Below, in pieces: positions 26,983 to 36,247 of a stretch of 64,000 nucleotides of DNA; the stretch's first letter is position 1; each line of letters opens with the position of its first letter. The stretch is from JANWYT01 sp034437555 (lineage in GTDB: Bacteria > Chloroflexota > Anaerolineae > Aggregatilineales > Phototrophicaceae), in contig DAOTTQ010000013.1 of assembly GCA_034437555.1 (NCBI GenBank), positions 62,001-126,000 of the forward strand, given 5' to 3'. Below the pieces are notes generated by a model. It was not told the DNA's origin, ran no database searches, and saw nothing but the letters and a program-made list of their open reading frames with translations. The position numbers and the translations under genes are program-made.

Positions 26983-27537
26983 TTAGTCGGGCATGGCTTC
27001 TATGCGCTGGATGGTTTCATCTAGCCAACGAATGTAATACTCCTCTGCCAGTTCACCATTACGCCTTGCCATATCCCAAAACTGGGCATCACGGTCAAGT
27101 TCAGGGTGCTGTGCGCGAGAGGTTTCTATTTGCCGGATAATTTCTGTGCGATACAGTAACAATTGTTGCTGGTGCAATGTGCGTTGCAGCTTAAGCTGGG
27201 TGAGAAGGCTGTCTTTGTCCATTTGCTTCGCAAAAAAAAGCCGTATAACCAGCGCGTCTTTGGTGGGTTCTACGGTTGTCATGGGCTGAATGAGCCATGC
27301 TTTTAGGTCATCACGCCCTGTTTGGGTGATGTGATAAAGGCGACGGTCGGGGCGTTTATCTTGCTCTTGCACTTCAGAAACAGCAAGTTTTGCTTCTTCA
27401 ATTTCTTTTAGGGTGCGATAAATTTGACTGGTTTGGGCAAACCAAAAGTGCTTGGTAGTATTATCCACAAATTGCTTTAGCTGATACCCCGTTAAGGGCT
27501 GATAACTAAGCGCACCTAGCAAAACATACTTCAACAT
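26983..27537 (-). CDS. PadR family transcriptional regulator
   Basis: 184 residues. The N-terminal winged helix MLKYVLLGALSYQPLTGYQLKQ is the PadR signature, and the C-terminal half is the helical dimerisation domain of PadR subfamily 2 (vir-like C-terminal). The open frame extends up to 27642, but the ATG at 27537 matches the family start and has AAAGG 9 bases upstream. The upstream region contains a promoter overlapped by an inverted repeat (27570-27603), consistent with self-repression. It is followed by the CocE hydrolase gene, its likely target. Confidence 0.9.
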   Translation of the reverse strand: MLKYVLLGALSYQPLTGYQLKQFVDNTTKHFWFAQTSQIYRTLKEIEEAKLAVSEVQEQDKRPDRRLYHITQTGRDDLKAWLIQPMTTVEPTKDALVIRLFFAKQMDKDSLLTQLKLQRTLHQQQLLLYRTEIIRQIETSRAQHPELDRDAQFWDMARRNGELAEEYYIRWLDETIQRIEAMPD

Positions 27538-27565
27538 GGGCGTTTGCCTTTCTTTGACAAGATAA

Positions 27566-27603
27566 ATTATATACCACTTTTTATATACTACAAGTGGAGT
27601 ATA
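27566..27603 (-). promoter_or_regulatory. padR promoter with overlapping inverted repeat
   Basis: On the minus strand TTGTAG (27593-27588) and TATAAT (27571-27566) are 16 bp apart. TATACCACTT (27570-27579) is mirrored by AAGTGGAGTATA (27592-27603) with one extra base, so the arms cover both the -10 and -35 boxes. This is where a PadR repressor would be expected to bind. Confidence 0.55.
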
Positions 27604-27628
27604 CAGCTCTTTATTATGGGTTACCAAT

Positions 27629-27664
27629 AAAAAAGCCCCCATCGTTATCAGACAGGGGCTTTTT
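27629..27664 (-). terminator. Terminator of the tal-pgi gene
   Basis: AAAAAGCCCC and GGGGCTTTTT pair around about 15 bases, with a T run on the minus strand. It lies 25 bp past the stop of the fused transaldolase gene and ahead of the padR promoter. Confidence 0.85.
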
Positions 27665-27688
27665 GTGTTTTATGTGGCTGAAGGGCGT

Positions 27689-30568
27689 TTAGGAACGGCG
27701 TTCTTCTACAAATTCGATGGCATCCATAAGGCGTTGGATGCCCTTTTCCAAGTCACCACTGATGTGAAGGCGAACAGCGCGGCGTTTGTGCGCTTGCAAT
27801 GCCTGAAAGTCACCGAGTGCTTGCGCTTGGTATAGTGTGCCAAACGTATAAGGCGCATCGGGAATAGCACGGTCTTCGGCAAGGTCGGTGGTAATCAAGA
27901 AGAAGATGCCGTTATTAGCACCGCCCTTGTGCAGCTGCCCGGTACTATGCAAATAACGGGGCCCATACCCCACCGTAACGGCGCGTTTGGTGACGTGGCG
28001 CAAACGGCGTTGTAGGTCACGCATCAGTTTATCGGTTTCTGGCGTTGGGTTTAGGTATGCCAAAATGGCAAAGTAATCGCCCGCTTGTGACCCTATAATT
28101 TGCGCCGCCAAAAATTCTTTACGGCTGTCAGCATCATAATTATGGGCGCGTGCCAGCTCGCGTAGGGGGCTAATGGTGGTGTCATCGGCATAAAGAAGGG
28201 TGTGTTCGCCACTAATAAAGGGCGTGTCTTGGGGCAAACTGCCATTTTCTTGATAACGCTTTAGCAGGGTTTTGGTCGCATCTTTGGCTTCGGTCACGTT
28301 GGGTTCATCAAATGGATTTACGCCATACAAGTGCGCTGCCACGGCGGTGGCAAATTCCCAACGGAAAAACTCGCCGGCAATAGCGTATTTATCGGCAAGG
28401 CGCAACGTGACCCGTGAATGACCTGCTTCGCGTAGGGCGCGGATACCTGCGTCAATGTCCTCAATATCGCTATCATCGTCCACACGCAAGTACACAAAAA
28501 CGCGGTCTGTGGCATAATCATGGGGCTTGCCCACCGTTGCACCCACCACAGGCACAATGCCCTTGCCTTCTTTACCAATGCTTTCGGCAACCAATTGTTC
28601 AATCCAATCGCCCACGCTAGCAATGCTATTCGTGGTATGAATCGCCAGCTTATCGTGACCTTCTTTGCCCAATGCCCCCATGAGCGCACCCAACAACATG
28701 CCCGTGTGAGCATGTGTAGGGATTTTTTCGCCACAGGCTTCTATCATGCTGGTGGCACTGTCCCACAGCTTTTGTACGTCTACACCCACTAAAGCGGCTG
28801 GCACAAGCCCAAAATAGCTTAATGCGCTATAGCGTCCGCCAATGTCGGCGGGATTAAGGAAGATGTGTGCGAAACCTTTGGCTTCGGCATCTTGGGATAG
28901 TTCGCTGTCGGGGTCTGTGATGGCAATAAACTGTGAAGCGTTGCCGTTGGTTTTGGCGTAAAAATACTTGTAGAAGGACAAGGTTTCTACTGTGCCACCG
29001 CTTTTGCTGGCTACCACAAACAGGGTGGTATTTAGTTTTATGGCGTTTTCAACATCGGCAATGCGGACGGGGTCTGTGCTATCCAAAATCAGTAGTTCGG
29101 GGAAACCATCTTGCTTGCCAAAGGTCTTGTAAATGACTTCTGGCGCAAGGCTACTACCGCCCATGCCCAAAAGCACCACATGCGACCATTGGCTATTTTT
29201 AACGCTGCCTCCTAGTACCACAATGCGCTCAATATCAATGGTTTTTAGCACGTCTAGCCAGCCCAAGCGATTGGCAATTTTGGTGATGACGGCATTGTTT
29301 TCTTTCCAGACTGTGCCGTCTTTGCCCCAAATGCGTCCGTTAATAAACTTGCCGTCCATGTCATTAAGGGCGCGGGTTACGCTATCCACATGAACGCCAA
29401 GCGCGGTAATATAGCGTTCCTTAAAGCCTGTCTTGATGAGAATGAGCTTGCTACGCACTTGGTCAATCAGTTTTTCAAAGCTCTCGACAAAGCTATCCAC
29501 CCCATCATCTTGCAGGCGGTTGGTGATAAAGTCCATGTCTACGCTCACATCCGCCAGTTGTGACAATACGTCTTCGGGGGCAAGGTCTGCGCCGATTTCG
29601 CGTTCAATGGTATTGGAGGCTGTGCCGTGGTCTACAAAGGCAACCAGTGTTTTGGGGGGTAGCGTGTTTACGGTGTCTTTACCAATGAGCGAATCGACAT
29701 AGCGCGTATCGCTATAAGCGGGGTTTTTTGTGCCTGTGGATGCCCACAGAGGGCGTTGTACTTGTGCGCCTGCGCTGGCAAGGGGCGCAAAGCGAGAGCC
29801 GTAAAATAAGCCCTTAAACGTTTTATACGCCAGTTTAGCATTGGCAATGGCAGCTTGCCCAAGCAAGTTATTGTTTTGTGAGATGCGAGCGGTGTCTGCC
29901 GTTACTTGTGCGCTGCGGATGTTATTTTCTAGGATGCGGTCAACATAAACATCAATACGGCTAAGGAAGAAGCTGGCAACGCTGGCAATGCTATCTACGG
30001 GCAAACCTGCTTCTTTGCGCCGTTCTAGCCCCTTGATAAACGCGTCAGCAACTAGCTCATAGTTACTAACGCTAAAAATGAGGGTGACGTTGACATTGAT
30101 GCCGTTAAAGATGGCTTCTTCAATGGCAGGGATGCCCTCTTGGGTAGCAGGAATTTTAATCATCAGGTTAGGGCGATTAACCAACGCAAACAGGCGTTTG
30201 GCTTCGCTAATGGTTTGTGCGGTGTCACTGGCAATTAGGGGCGACACTTCTAGGCTAACGTAGCCATCGCGCTTATGGGTGCGGTCATAAATGGGGCGCA
30301 TTTGGTCGGCGGCGGCTTGAATATCTTCGATTACCAGTTGTTCATACACCGTTTCAGCGTCTAGGTGCATGATGGCTTTAATCGCCTCATCATAGGTTTC
30401 TGTATCGCCAATAACCTGTTGAAAGATGGTGGGGTTGGATGTTACGCCAAGCACGCCGTCTTCGTTGAGTTTGCGCTGAAATTCGCCGTTCTGTAGCTCT
30501 TTACGGTTAATGTAGTCGAGCCAGATGCTTTGCCCGATAGCCTGAACTTCTACTGCTGGATTCGTCAT
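27689..30568 (-). CDS. tal-pgi: Bifunctional transaldolase/glucose-6-phosphate isomerase
   Basis: 959 residues. Residues about 1-370 are transaldolase: GVTSNPTIFQQ, MIKIPAT with the Schiff-base Lys, and NVNVTLIFSVSNY. Residues about 400-955 are phosphoglucose isomerase: LLGMGGSSLAPE, DSTDP, VVASKSGGTVET, and GGRYSALS. Fused Tal-Pgi enzymes are known in several phyla including Chloroflexota. The enzyme links the non-oxidative pentose phosphate pathway to glycolysis at fructose-6-phosphate. GGAGGG stands 5 bases before the ATG. It follows rpiB by 45 bp, and the two form a pentose-phosphate operon. The PGI half resembles the short bacterial type in motif order. Cytoplasmic. Confidence 0.93.
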   Translation of the reverse strand: MTNPAVEVQAIGQSIWLDYINRKELQNGEFQRKLNEDGVLGVTSNPTIFQQVIGDTETYDEAIKAIMHLDAETVYEQLVIEDIQAAADQMRPIYDRTHKRDGYVSLEVSPLIASDTAQTISEAKRLFALVNRPNLMIKIPATQEGIPAIEEAIFNGINVNVTLIFSVSNYELVADAFIKGLERRKEAGLPVDSIASVASFFLSRIDVYVDRILENNIRSAQVTADTARISQNNNLLGQAAIANAKLAYKTFKGLFYGSRFAPLASAGAQVQRPLWASTGTKNPAYSDTRYVDSLIGKDTVNTLPPKTLVAFVDHGTASNTIEREIGADLAPEDVLSQLADVSVDMDFITNRLQDDGVDSFVESFEKLIDQVRSKLILIKTGFKERYITALGVHVDSVTRALNDMDGKFINGRIWGKDGTVWKENNAVITKIANRLGWLDVLKTIDIERIVVLGGSVKNSQWSHVVLLGMGGSSLAPEVIYKTFGKQDGFPELLILDSTDPVRIADVENAIKLNTTLFVVASKSGGTVETLSFYKYFYAKTNGNASQFIAITDPDSELSQDAEAKGFAHIFLNPADIGGRYSALSYFGLVPAALVGVDVQKLWDSATSMIEACGEKIPTHAHTGMLLGALMGALGKEGHDKLAIHTTNSIASVGDWIEQLVAESIGKEGKGIVPVVGATVGKPHDYATDRVFVYLRVDDDSDIEDIDAGIRALREAGHSRVTLRLADKYAIAGEFFRWEFATAVAAHLYGVNPFDEPNVTEAKDATKTLLKRYQENGSLPQDTPFISGEHTLLYADDTTISPLRELARAHNYDADSRKEFLAAQIIGSQAGDYFAILAYLNPTPETDKLMRDLQRRLRHVTKRAVTVGYGPRYLHSTGQLHKGGANNGIFFLITTDLAEDRAIPDAPYTFGTLYQAQALGDFQALQAHKRRAVRLHISGDLEKGIQRLMDAIEFVEERRS

Positions 30569-30613
30569 GGGTTCCCTCCGTGTTCTTGGTGGTGCAATAG
30601 GGCGCGATGCCCT

Positions 30614-31075
30614 TTAATGAGCTTTATTTTCATTTTCAATAGCTTGCAATTTTTCAAAACGGCGCACGAAACGTTCGGTGTCGCGTTCAAAAGAGGCGTG
30701 TAAAAATGCGCCCGCCAAAACTTCGGCAAGGGCAATGCCAACAATGCGCCCACCCAAGCATAGCACGTTCATATTGTCGTGTTGTACGCCTTGTGATGCG
30801 CTATAGGCATCGTGGCAAATGGCGGCATAAATGCCGTTCATTTTGTTGGCGGCAATACACGCGCCCACGCCACTACCACAAATCAAAATACCCCGTTCTG
30901 CACGCCCGTCTTGTAAGGCTTTACCTACGGTGTGGGCAACATCGGGATAATCAGCGGGTGTGGTGGCGTTTTCTACCCCTAAATCAAGCACAGAAACCCC
31001 TAATTTTGTTAAATAAGTGACTAAATGTGCCTTGAGGTCATAGCCTGCATGGTCAGAGGCAATTGCAACAATCAT
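30614..31075 (-). CDS. rpiB: Ribose-5-phosphate isomerase B
   Basis: 153 residues. SDHAGYDLK at the N-terminus and ICGSGVGACIAANK with the catalytic Cys are the RpiB signatures, along with the RPAMCHD-like AAICHDAYSA segment. It interconverts ribose-5-phosphate and ribulose-5-phosphate. An upstream GTG (31096) is possible, but the family begins at MIVAIASDHAG, so ATG 31075 is chosen. It sits first in an operon with tal-pgi. The upstream leader (31132-31205) carries nested inverted repeats shared with divergent tetR. Confidence 0.92.
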   Translation of the reverse strand: MIVAIASDHAGYDLKAHLVTYLTKLGVSVLDLGVENATTPADYPDVAHTVGKALQDGRAERGILICGSGVGACIAANKMNGIYAAICHDAYSASQGVQHDNMNVLCLGGRIVGIALAEVLAGAFLHASFERDTERFVRRFEKLQAIENENKAH

Positions 31076-31131
31076 AAGCCACGCTTTCGTAAACACTCAC
31101 TAAAAATAGCCTGGTCGTTGATGGCTAGTTT

Positions 31132-31205
31132 AACGAAAGATGAGGCGTAAAAATAGGGCGCAACGTCATTAAACCCCATGACATCTTGCCTCATTGCGTC
31201 TCGTT
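31132..31205. promoter_or_regulatory. Triple nested inverted repeat between rpiB and tetR
   Basis: AACGA (31132-31136) pairs with TCGTT (31201-31205); ATGAGGC (31140-31146) pairs with GCCTCAT (31188-31194); GTCAT (31165-31169) pairs with ATGAC (31178-31182). The three are nested on one axis, and a T run follows on the plus strand. It could be an RNA structure in the rpiB leader or an extended protein-binding site. Confidence 0.4.
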
Positions 31206-31245
31206 TTTAGCGTGCTTCTTACACTTAAATGAGAAAAAACTATGT

Positions 31246-31251
31246 TATAAT
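31246..31251 (+). promoter_or_regulatory. Candidate -10 box of tetR
   Basis: A perfect TATAAT ends 7 bp before the ATG at 31259, so transcription would start on or next to the start codon, suggesting a leaderless mRNA. No clear -35 box at the right distance. Confidence 0.45.
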
Positions 31252-31258
31252 ACGCTTC

Positions 31259-31849
31259 ATGGACGATAATATGCGCTTTATTCAAACCGAAAAAGCCCCA
31301 CGCGCCGATGCCACCCGCAATCGGCAATTGCTTTTGGATACAGCCCAAACCCTCTTTAGGGCGCATGGTGTACAAAACGTCACCATGTCAGCAGTAGCAG
31401 AAGTGGCACAAGTGGGCAAAGGCACGCTGTATCGTCACTTTGCGGACAAAGCCGCGTTGTGCATTGCCCTTCTTGACCAAGACATGCAAGAACTGCAAAA
31501 CCGTGTGCTGTTTCATCTACGCCAAGAACCCGACCCCTATAAAAAGCTCTATTGGTTTTTAGAACAAGTCGCACATTATGTGTATGAGCATCTTGAGATG
31601 CTGTGTGAGAGTGTGCTTGCTACTAATGCACGTTTTGTGAGTGTAAATCAGGCGCATGGGTGGTGGTGGCAAACGATTCGCGCTTTACTCGCCCAATTAC
31701 GCGTCGAAGGTGACATTGACTATCTTGCGGATGCGCTTTATTTGTTGGTGGATGTGCAAGCAATGCGCCACCAATTATTGGTGCGTCACTATGACATTGA
31801 GCGCATCGTCAACGGCTTGCATGCCACCCTAGACAGGCTGATTGATTAG
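31259..31849 (+). CDS. TetR family transcriptional regulator
   Basis: 196 residues. The N-terminal helix-turn-helix is standard: RNRQLLLDTAQTLF, then VTMSAVAEVAQVGKGTLYRHFADK. The C-terminal ligand domain is variable. The frame continues upstream to 31229, but a TATAAT box would then lie inside it, so ATG 31259 is preferred. One base separates its stop from a lipoprotein gene, so both are probably co-transcribed. Ligand unknown. Confidence 0.88.
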   Translation: MDDNMRFIQTEKAPRADATRNRQLLLDTAQTLFRAHGVQNVTMSAVAEVAQVGKGTLYRHFADKAALCIALLDQDMQELQNRVLFHLRQEPDPYKKLYWFLEQVAHYVYEHLEMLCESVLATNARFVSVNQAHGWWWQTIRALLAQLRVEGDIDYLADALYLLVDVQAMRHQLLVRHYDIERIVNGLHATLDRLID

Positions 31850-31850
31850 G

Positions 31851-33107
31851 ATGCGCTACGCATGGCTTTTGCTAATGCTGTGCTTGTTTGGATGTAATTT
31901 AGGCGTTGGTGATAATGCCAATTCTTCCCCTTTTGGAACAACTTCATCACAAGAGAAACCTGCGCTGGTGGTGGCATGGGTGACGAATGGCGATTTATAC
32001 GCTTGGCAAACAGGCGATACTTTTGCTAGGCGTGTGGCAAGTGGGGGCGTGATTCGCCCGTATGTGTCTAAGGGGGGGCGATATATTGCGTTTACACGCG
32101 GTTCTAACGGCGTGCCGTATAGCCTTTGGACAGTGGAACGTGATGGCACAGCCGAAGCGCAATTAGTGGGGCAAGCCCAAGAACGTACCTTTATTGATGG
32201 CAGGAACTTTATTGGGGATGTGGTGTGGTACGATGACGAAGTGTTGTACTTTAATACCCTAGAAGTTGCCGTCCCCTCATTTATTCCTCGTGATGATTTA
32301 TACCGCGCCAATGCACGTATTCGGGAAGTGGCGTTGCTTTTGCGCCCCGATGAAGGTGGGCGTTTTAGCATTTCGCCCAATGGTGAGCATATTGTGGTCG
32401 TAAGTAGCGGTTCATACGGCAGGCAAGACGGCAGAATTGGCGTGATAGACCCCTTAGGGCAGGCGCGTGTGGTGAACTTGCTGTATTACGTGGGCGTGGC
32501 TACGGGCGCGGACGTGCCATTTTACCCTGATGTGTTCTGGACGAGTGATAGCGCGGCTGTGATTTTGGCGTTGCCCGACAAAGACCTTGTGTACAACGAC
32601 ACCCAAGACAGCCTTCCCGCGACTGACCTATGGCAATTGCCCATCCAAACGCCCTCTGGTAGAACGCGCATTGGCAGTGTTCGCGCCAGCTTTTTTGGCT
32701 TGCCTGTGTACAGCGATGATGCCAGCCAATTGGCGTTTTTAGTGCGCGATGTTGCCAGCAATCGGTTTACCTTGTCTTTAGCAGAGGCAAACGGTGACAA
32801 TACCCAAGCATATGAAAGTGGCGAACTAGGGAACATTTCTACGGCGCATTGGCTACCCAAAAGCAATCGCTTTTGGTTTGTAACGGGCGTTGGGGCGTTT
32901 TATTTGGGGCAAGCCAACCAACCCCCCACACGACTAGGCAATGACCAATGGCGTGAGGTGCTTTTTTTAAGTGACACGGCATATTTGGCAACGATTCAAG
33001 AGGGTGATGCCTTCTTGGTGCAGTGGGGAAACTTAGAGAACGGCAGTACACTCACGCTAGGCAGTGCGCCCACCGTCCCCCTCGTGGATGGCATTTACAA
33101 CGAATGA
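31851..33107 (+). CDS. Beta-propeller lipoprotein
   Basis: 418 residues. The start MRYAWLLLMLCLFGC is a short signal peptide with a lipobox Cys, so the mature protein is anchored on the outer face of the membrane. The rest shows propeller-type repeats such as VSKGGRYIAFTRG, ISPNGEHIVVVSSG and YSDDASQLAFLVRD. ATG 31851 is preferred to the TTG at 31842 because it gives a normal lipoprotein signal. It ends with a 13-bp overlap with the convergent histidine kinase gene. Its job is unknown; the tie to TetR is positional. Confidence 0.72.
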   Translation: MRYAWLLLMLCLFGCNLGVGDNANSSPFGTTSSQEKPALVVAWVTNGDLYAWQTGDTFARRVASGGVIRPYVSKGGRYIAFTRGSNGVPYSLWTVERDGTAEAQLVGQAQERTFIDGRNFIGDVVWYDDEVLYFNTLEVAVPSFIPRDDLYRANARIREVALLLRPDEGGRFSISPNGEHIVVVSSGSYGRQDGRIGVIDPLGQARVVNLLYYVGVATGADVPFYPDVFWTSDSAAVILALPDKDLVYNDTQDSLPATDLWQLPIQTPSGRTRIGSVRASFFGLPVYSDDASQLAFLVRDVASNRFTLSLAEANGDNTQAYESGELGNISTAHWLPKSNRFWFVTGVGAFYLGQANQPPTRLGNDQWREVLFLSDTAYLATIQEGDAFLVQWGNLENGSTLTLGSAPTVPLVDGIYNE

Positions 33108-36055
33108 TGCTTCTGTAAGCGTCGGTTAAGGGCAATTCGCACGTTTTCTACAAGGGTATTCCCACTCATTTGGCTCTTCCCCATAAATTGCGCCCCTAGC
33201 CCCTCTACTTTGCGCTTTTCGCCCACCGTTAAATCGCGGGCTGTGGTTAAAATGACGGGTATCTTTTGTTCGGGGTCACGGTCTCTCAGTACCCTTAGCA
33301 CCTCAAAACCACTAATGCCCGGCATCATCACATCCACAATCAGCATTGAAGGTTCATTTTCTTTTACCCACTCTAGGGCTTTTTCGCCCGTGTTGACTGC
33401 TTCTACAGGGTAGCCCGCCGATTGCAATACATCCTGCATCAAGAGCCGATGGTGGTTCTTATCGTCTACGATGAGAATGGGCTTTTCTACCATGATATGC
33501 ACGAATCGCGCTAAAGTTTCTAGCAGTAGGGGCTGATTGATAGGCTTGATAAGATATTCGGACGCGCCCAAATATAAGCCTGTGGTGCGCTTGTCTAGCA
33601 CACTTTGCACAATTATCGGAATATGCTGAGTTTCGGGGTCGGTTTTCAGACGGCGTAATAGCTCCCAACCGTCAATGTGTGGCATCACCACATCGGTGAT
33701 AATCGTGGCGGGTTTGATGCGTGGAATAATGTCGAGGGCTTGGACAGCATCCCGCGAAGTAACCACCTGATAGCCACTGTTAACCAGATAATCCTCTGTA
33801 AGTTGCAGTGTTGCCATATCATCATCAATGACCAGTAAAATCGGACGCTTGTCATCATAAAGAAGAATTTCGAGGGTGTCTTCGGCGGGGGGCATGGCGG
33901 GCAATAACACATAGAAGGTACTGCCACTGTTGACGGTACTTTCTACCCAAATATAGCCGTTGTGCATTTTTACTAGCCGTTCACTAATGGCAAGCCCCAA
34001 GCCTGTGCCTTCGTATTCACGCACACTAGAGCCGTCTGCTTGGCGAAACGCATCAAATATCACGCGCTGATGTTCGGGCTTAATGCCAATGCCACTGTCA
34101 CTAACGGCAATCATCAGCCAATGCCCATCGGCGATACTGCCTAAGTAGCTAGGAACTTGGATACGGCGGTCTGTACTGATGTGGTTGACTAAGTTCACCA
34201 ATTGTACTGTAACGGCAACAACACCCTTATGGGTAAACTTGACGGCATTACTAAGCAAGTTTGTAACCACTTGCCGTATGCGTTGCGAATCGGCTTTAAT
34301 GGATGGGACAGGAGGCACAACGCGCACTTGTAGCTCTAGCCCTTTTTGTTCGGCAAGGGTGTCGATGGTCATTATGACATCCTGAACGACATCTTCCACA
34401 TTCAACGAGACAACCTCTAGTTCCATTCTGCCCGCTTCAATTTTGGACAAGTCGAGAATGTCGTTGATAATTTCTAAAAGGTTTTTGCCGCTTCTATGAA
34501 CGCGCATTAGTCGGTCATTTTGTTGGTCGTTCAGTTCGCCATACGCCCCGTTAGCCAATAGTTCGGTATAGCCAATGATGGCGTTGAGGGGTGTCCGTAG
34601 TTCATGGCTGATATTGGCTAAAAATTCGTTTTTAAGGTGGTTTGTTTCTACGGCTTTTTCATACAGTTCGGCGTTTTGTAAAGCAGTGCCAATTTGTGCC
34701 GCCACTGTCATGAGTGTTTCTATTTCTTCTTCGTCAAAAATGCGCTGAGGGTTATAAGAATCTAATCCTAAGCTCCCCATAATCTGGTCATTTATCACCA
34801 TGGGCATGATGAGAGTTGTGCCACTTCTGCTGGCATTGCGCCACATATCCCCGCGTTTTTCTTGCCCCACCACTTCGCTGGCGTTTTTTTGTGTCACGAT
34901 AATGGGCTGATTTCTGCGGATGTCGGATAAGATTTTTTGATAATCAACAGAGTGCTTGGGCGAAATAACAATACCCGACAGCCTAGAATCGGGGTATTCG
35001 GCGGCAAAATAAATGTTGTTGTCGTTGGGGTTTAGCCGTAAAATGCCCACATGGTCAACATTAAACAGTTCCGCTAAAAGCTGGGCGGACTGTGTGAGCA
35101 TTTCTTGCGGGTCTAGGGTGTTGCTTAACATGAGGGCAATACGATGAAGCGATGCCATACGGTTGGTTTGTGTTTGTATGGCTTGTAGGCTGCTGGTGGC
35201 TTGTTGTAGCAATCGGGCGTTGTCTAGTGCCATAGAAAGCTGTGCGCCAATGGCTCTAATGACCGACAAATCGCTTGCTTGATACGCATTAGGGGCGTGG
35301 CTAAACAGGCAGAAAACGCCCATAGCATCGCCATTGCGATTAACAAGCGGTGTTCCAATCCAAGACCGCACCCCCCCAAGCACTTCTTTATCGTTAATGC
35401 CAATCCGTTCTAGCTCGGCGGGTGAGTTGTGTGCGTCTTGTAGGGCAAGTATGTTTTGTGATTGCATTACCGCGAGGGCTAATGGTTCGATGATAGGGTG
35501 TTGCTGTGATTTTCTTTCTAGCACGGGCTGGTAAAAAGTGTTGTTGGTGTCATCCCAAAATGCCACCACCACGCGTAATTTAGAAAATAAAGCACTAAGT
35601 TCGGCTAACAATGGCGACCAAATGGCATCACTGCCAAAGTATTTGCTAAACAATTTGCTGATGTTGTTTAAGGATTCCATCTCACGCATACGGCGGTTGG
35701 TATCCTCAAAGTGTTGTGATGAGGTGGTTAGGTGAAGCATAGACAGGCGCAGTTTAAGCCATTCCGCAAACCACATTACGCCATCAGTGCTTTCTGAAAA
35801 CACAATCACTTTTTCTTGCCCCAGTGGATAAACCACGCCACCACTTACTTCTAGCGGTGTAATGGGCGCATCATTGGTAGAAAGCCACGCGGTTAGGGCA
35901 TCGGGGAGGGGCTTTATAGTTTGGTGCATTACCCCCTGATAAACAGCAAATAACGCCCACTTGCGCTTGTCAGCTTCCGCAATGAGGGTATTTAAGAGGT
36001 CGTAAGGGCTTTCTGCTTCTTTTAAGCAAGAAAGTAACGCGCTATCGAGCATCAT
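33095..36055 (-). CDS. Hybrid sensor histidine kinase (two GAF, HisKA, HATPase, two receiver domains)
   Basis: 986 residues, no membrane helix. N-terminal region of about 130 residues unknown, then two GAF domains (about 145-290 and 310-465), HisKA with phospho-His in SHELRTPLNAI near 483, HATPase with NLLSNAVKF, DSGIGI and GTGLGLAI, then two receivers. Receiver 1: IDDD and IITDVVMPH (Asp) with YLIKPI (Lys). Receiver 2: VDDKNH and LIVDVMMPG (Asp) with FMGKSQ (Lys). A soluble hybrid kinase that senses an internal signal. ATG 36055 has GAAGG about 9 bases upstream and is chosen over the frame's first codon (36073). No separate output regulator is nearby. Confidence 0.9.
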   Translation of the reverse strand: MMLDSALLSCLKEAESPYDLLNTLIAEADKRKWALFAVYQGVMHQTIKPLPDALTAWLSTNDAPITPLEVSGGVVYPLGQEKVIVFSESTDGVMWFAEWLKLRLSMLHLTTSSQHFEDTNRRMREMESLNNISKLFSKYFGSDAIWSPLLAELSALFSKLRVVVAFWDDTNNTFYQPVLERKSQQHPIIEPLALAVMQSQNILALQDAHNSPAELERIGINDKEVLGGVRSWIGTPLVNRNGDAMGVFCLFSHAPNAYQASDLSVIRAIGAQLSMALDNARLLQQATSSLQAIQTQTNRMASLHRIALMLSNTLDPQEMLTQSAQLLAELFNVDHVGILRLNPNDNNIYFAAEYPDSRLSGIVISPKHSVDYQKILSDIRRNQPIIVTQKNASEVVGQEKRGDMWRNASRSGTTLIMPMVINDQIMGSLGLDSYNPQRIFDEEEIETLMTVAAQIGTALQNAELYEKAVETNHLKNEFLANISHELRTPLNAIIGYTELLANGAYGELNDQQNDRLMRVHRSGKNLLEIINDILDLSKIEAGRMELEVVSLNVEDVVQDVIMTIDTLAEQKGLELQVRVVPPVPSIKADSQRIRQVVTNLLSNAVKFTHKGVVAVTVQLVNLVNHISTDRRIQVPSYLGSIADGHWLMIAVSDSGIGIKPEHQRVIFDAFRQADGSSVREYEGTGLGLAISERLVKMHNGYIWVESTVNSGSTFYVLLPAMPPAEDTLEILLYDDKRPILLVIDDDMATLQLTEDYLVNSGYQVVTSRDAVQALDIIPRIKPATIITDVVMPHIDGWELLRRLKTDPETQHIPIIVQSVLDKRTTGLYLGASEYLIKPINQPLLLETLARFVHIMVEKPILIVDDKNHHRLLMQDVLQSAGYPVEAVNTGEKALEWVKENEPSMLIVDVMMPGISGFEVLRVLRDRDPEQKIPVILTTARDLTVGEKRKVEGLGAQFMGKSQMSGNTLVENVRIALNRRLQKHHSL

Positions 36056-36156
36056 TGTTTTATGCCTTCTCACATCTTGTCGCTAGGATAGATTATGACA
36101 CACTTTGACCCATTTTGATGAGTAAATTGGGGAAATTACTCTAAGACGAAAAACAC

Positions 36157-36211
36157 TTCGTTAAAGTTTTCGTTAAGAACAGGTAGAATATGGGGTTTAA
36201 GCCCTTATAAT
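36157..36211 (+). promoter_or_regulatory. Direct-repeat box and -10 upstream of the USP-GpgS gene
   Basis: TTCGTTAA occurs at 36157-36164 and again at 36169-36176, 12 bp apart. TATAAT follows at 36206-36211, with no recognisable -35 between. Read on the other strand the pair is TTAACGAA-N4-TTAACGAA, the layout of response-regulator (PhoB-like) boxes. The gene starts at 36248 with AGGAG 36 bp further on. Confidence 0.45.
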
Positions 36212-36247
36212 GACGTTATGTGACCGACACCCTATATAGGAGAATAC

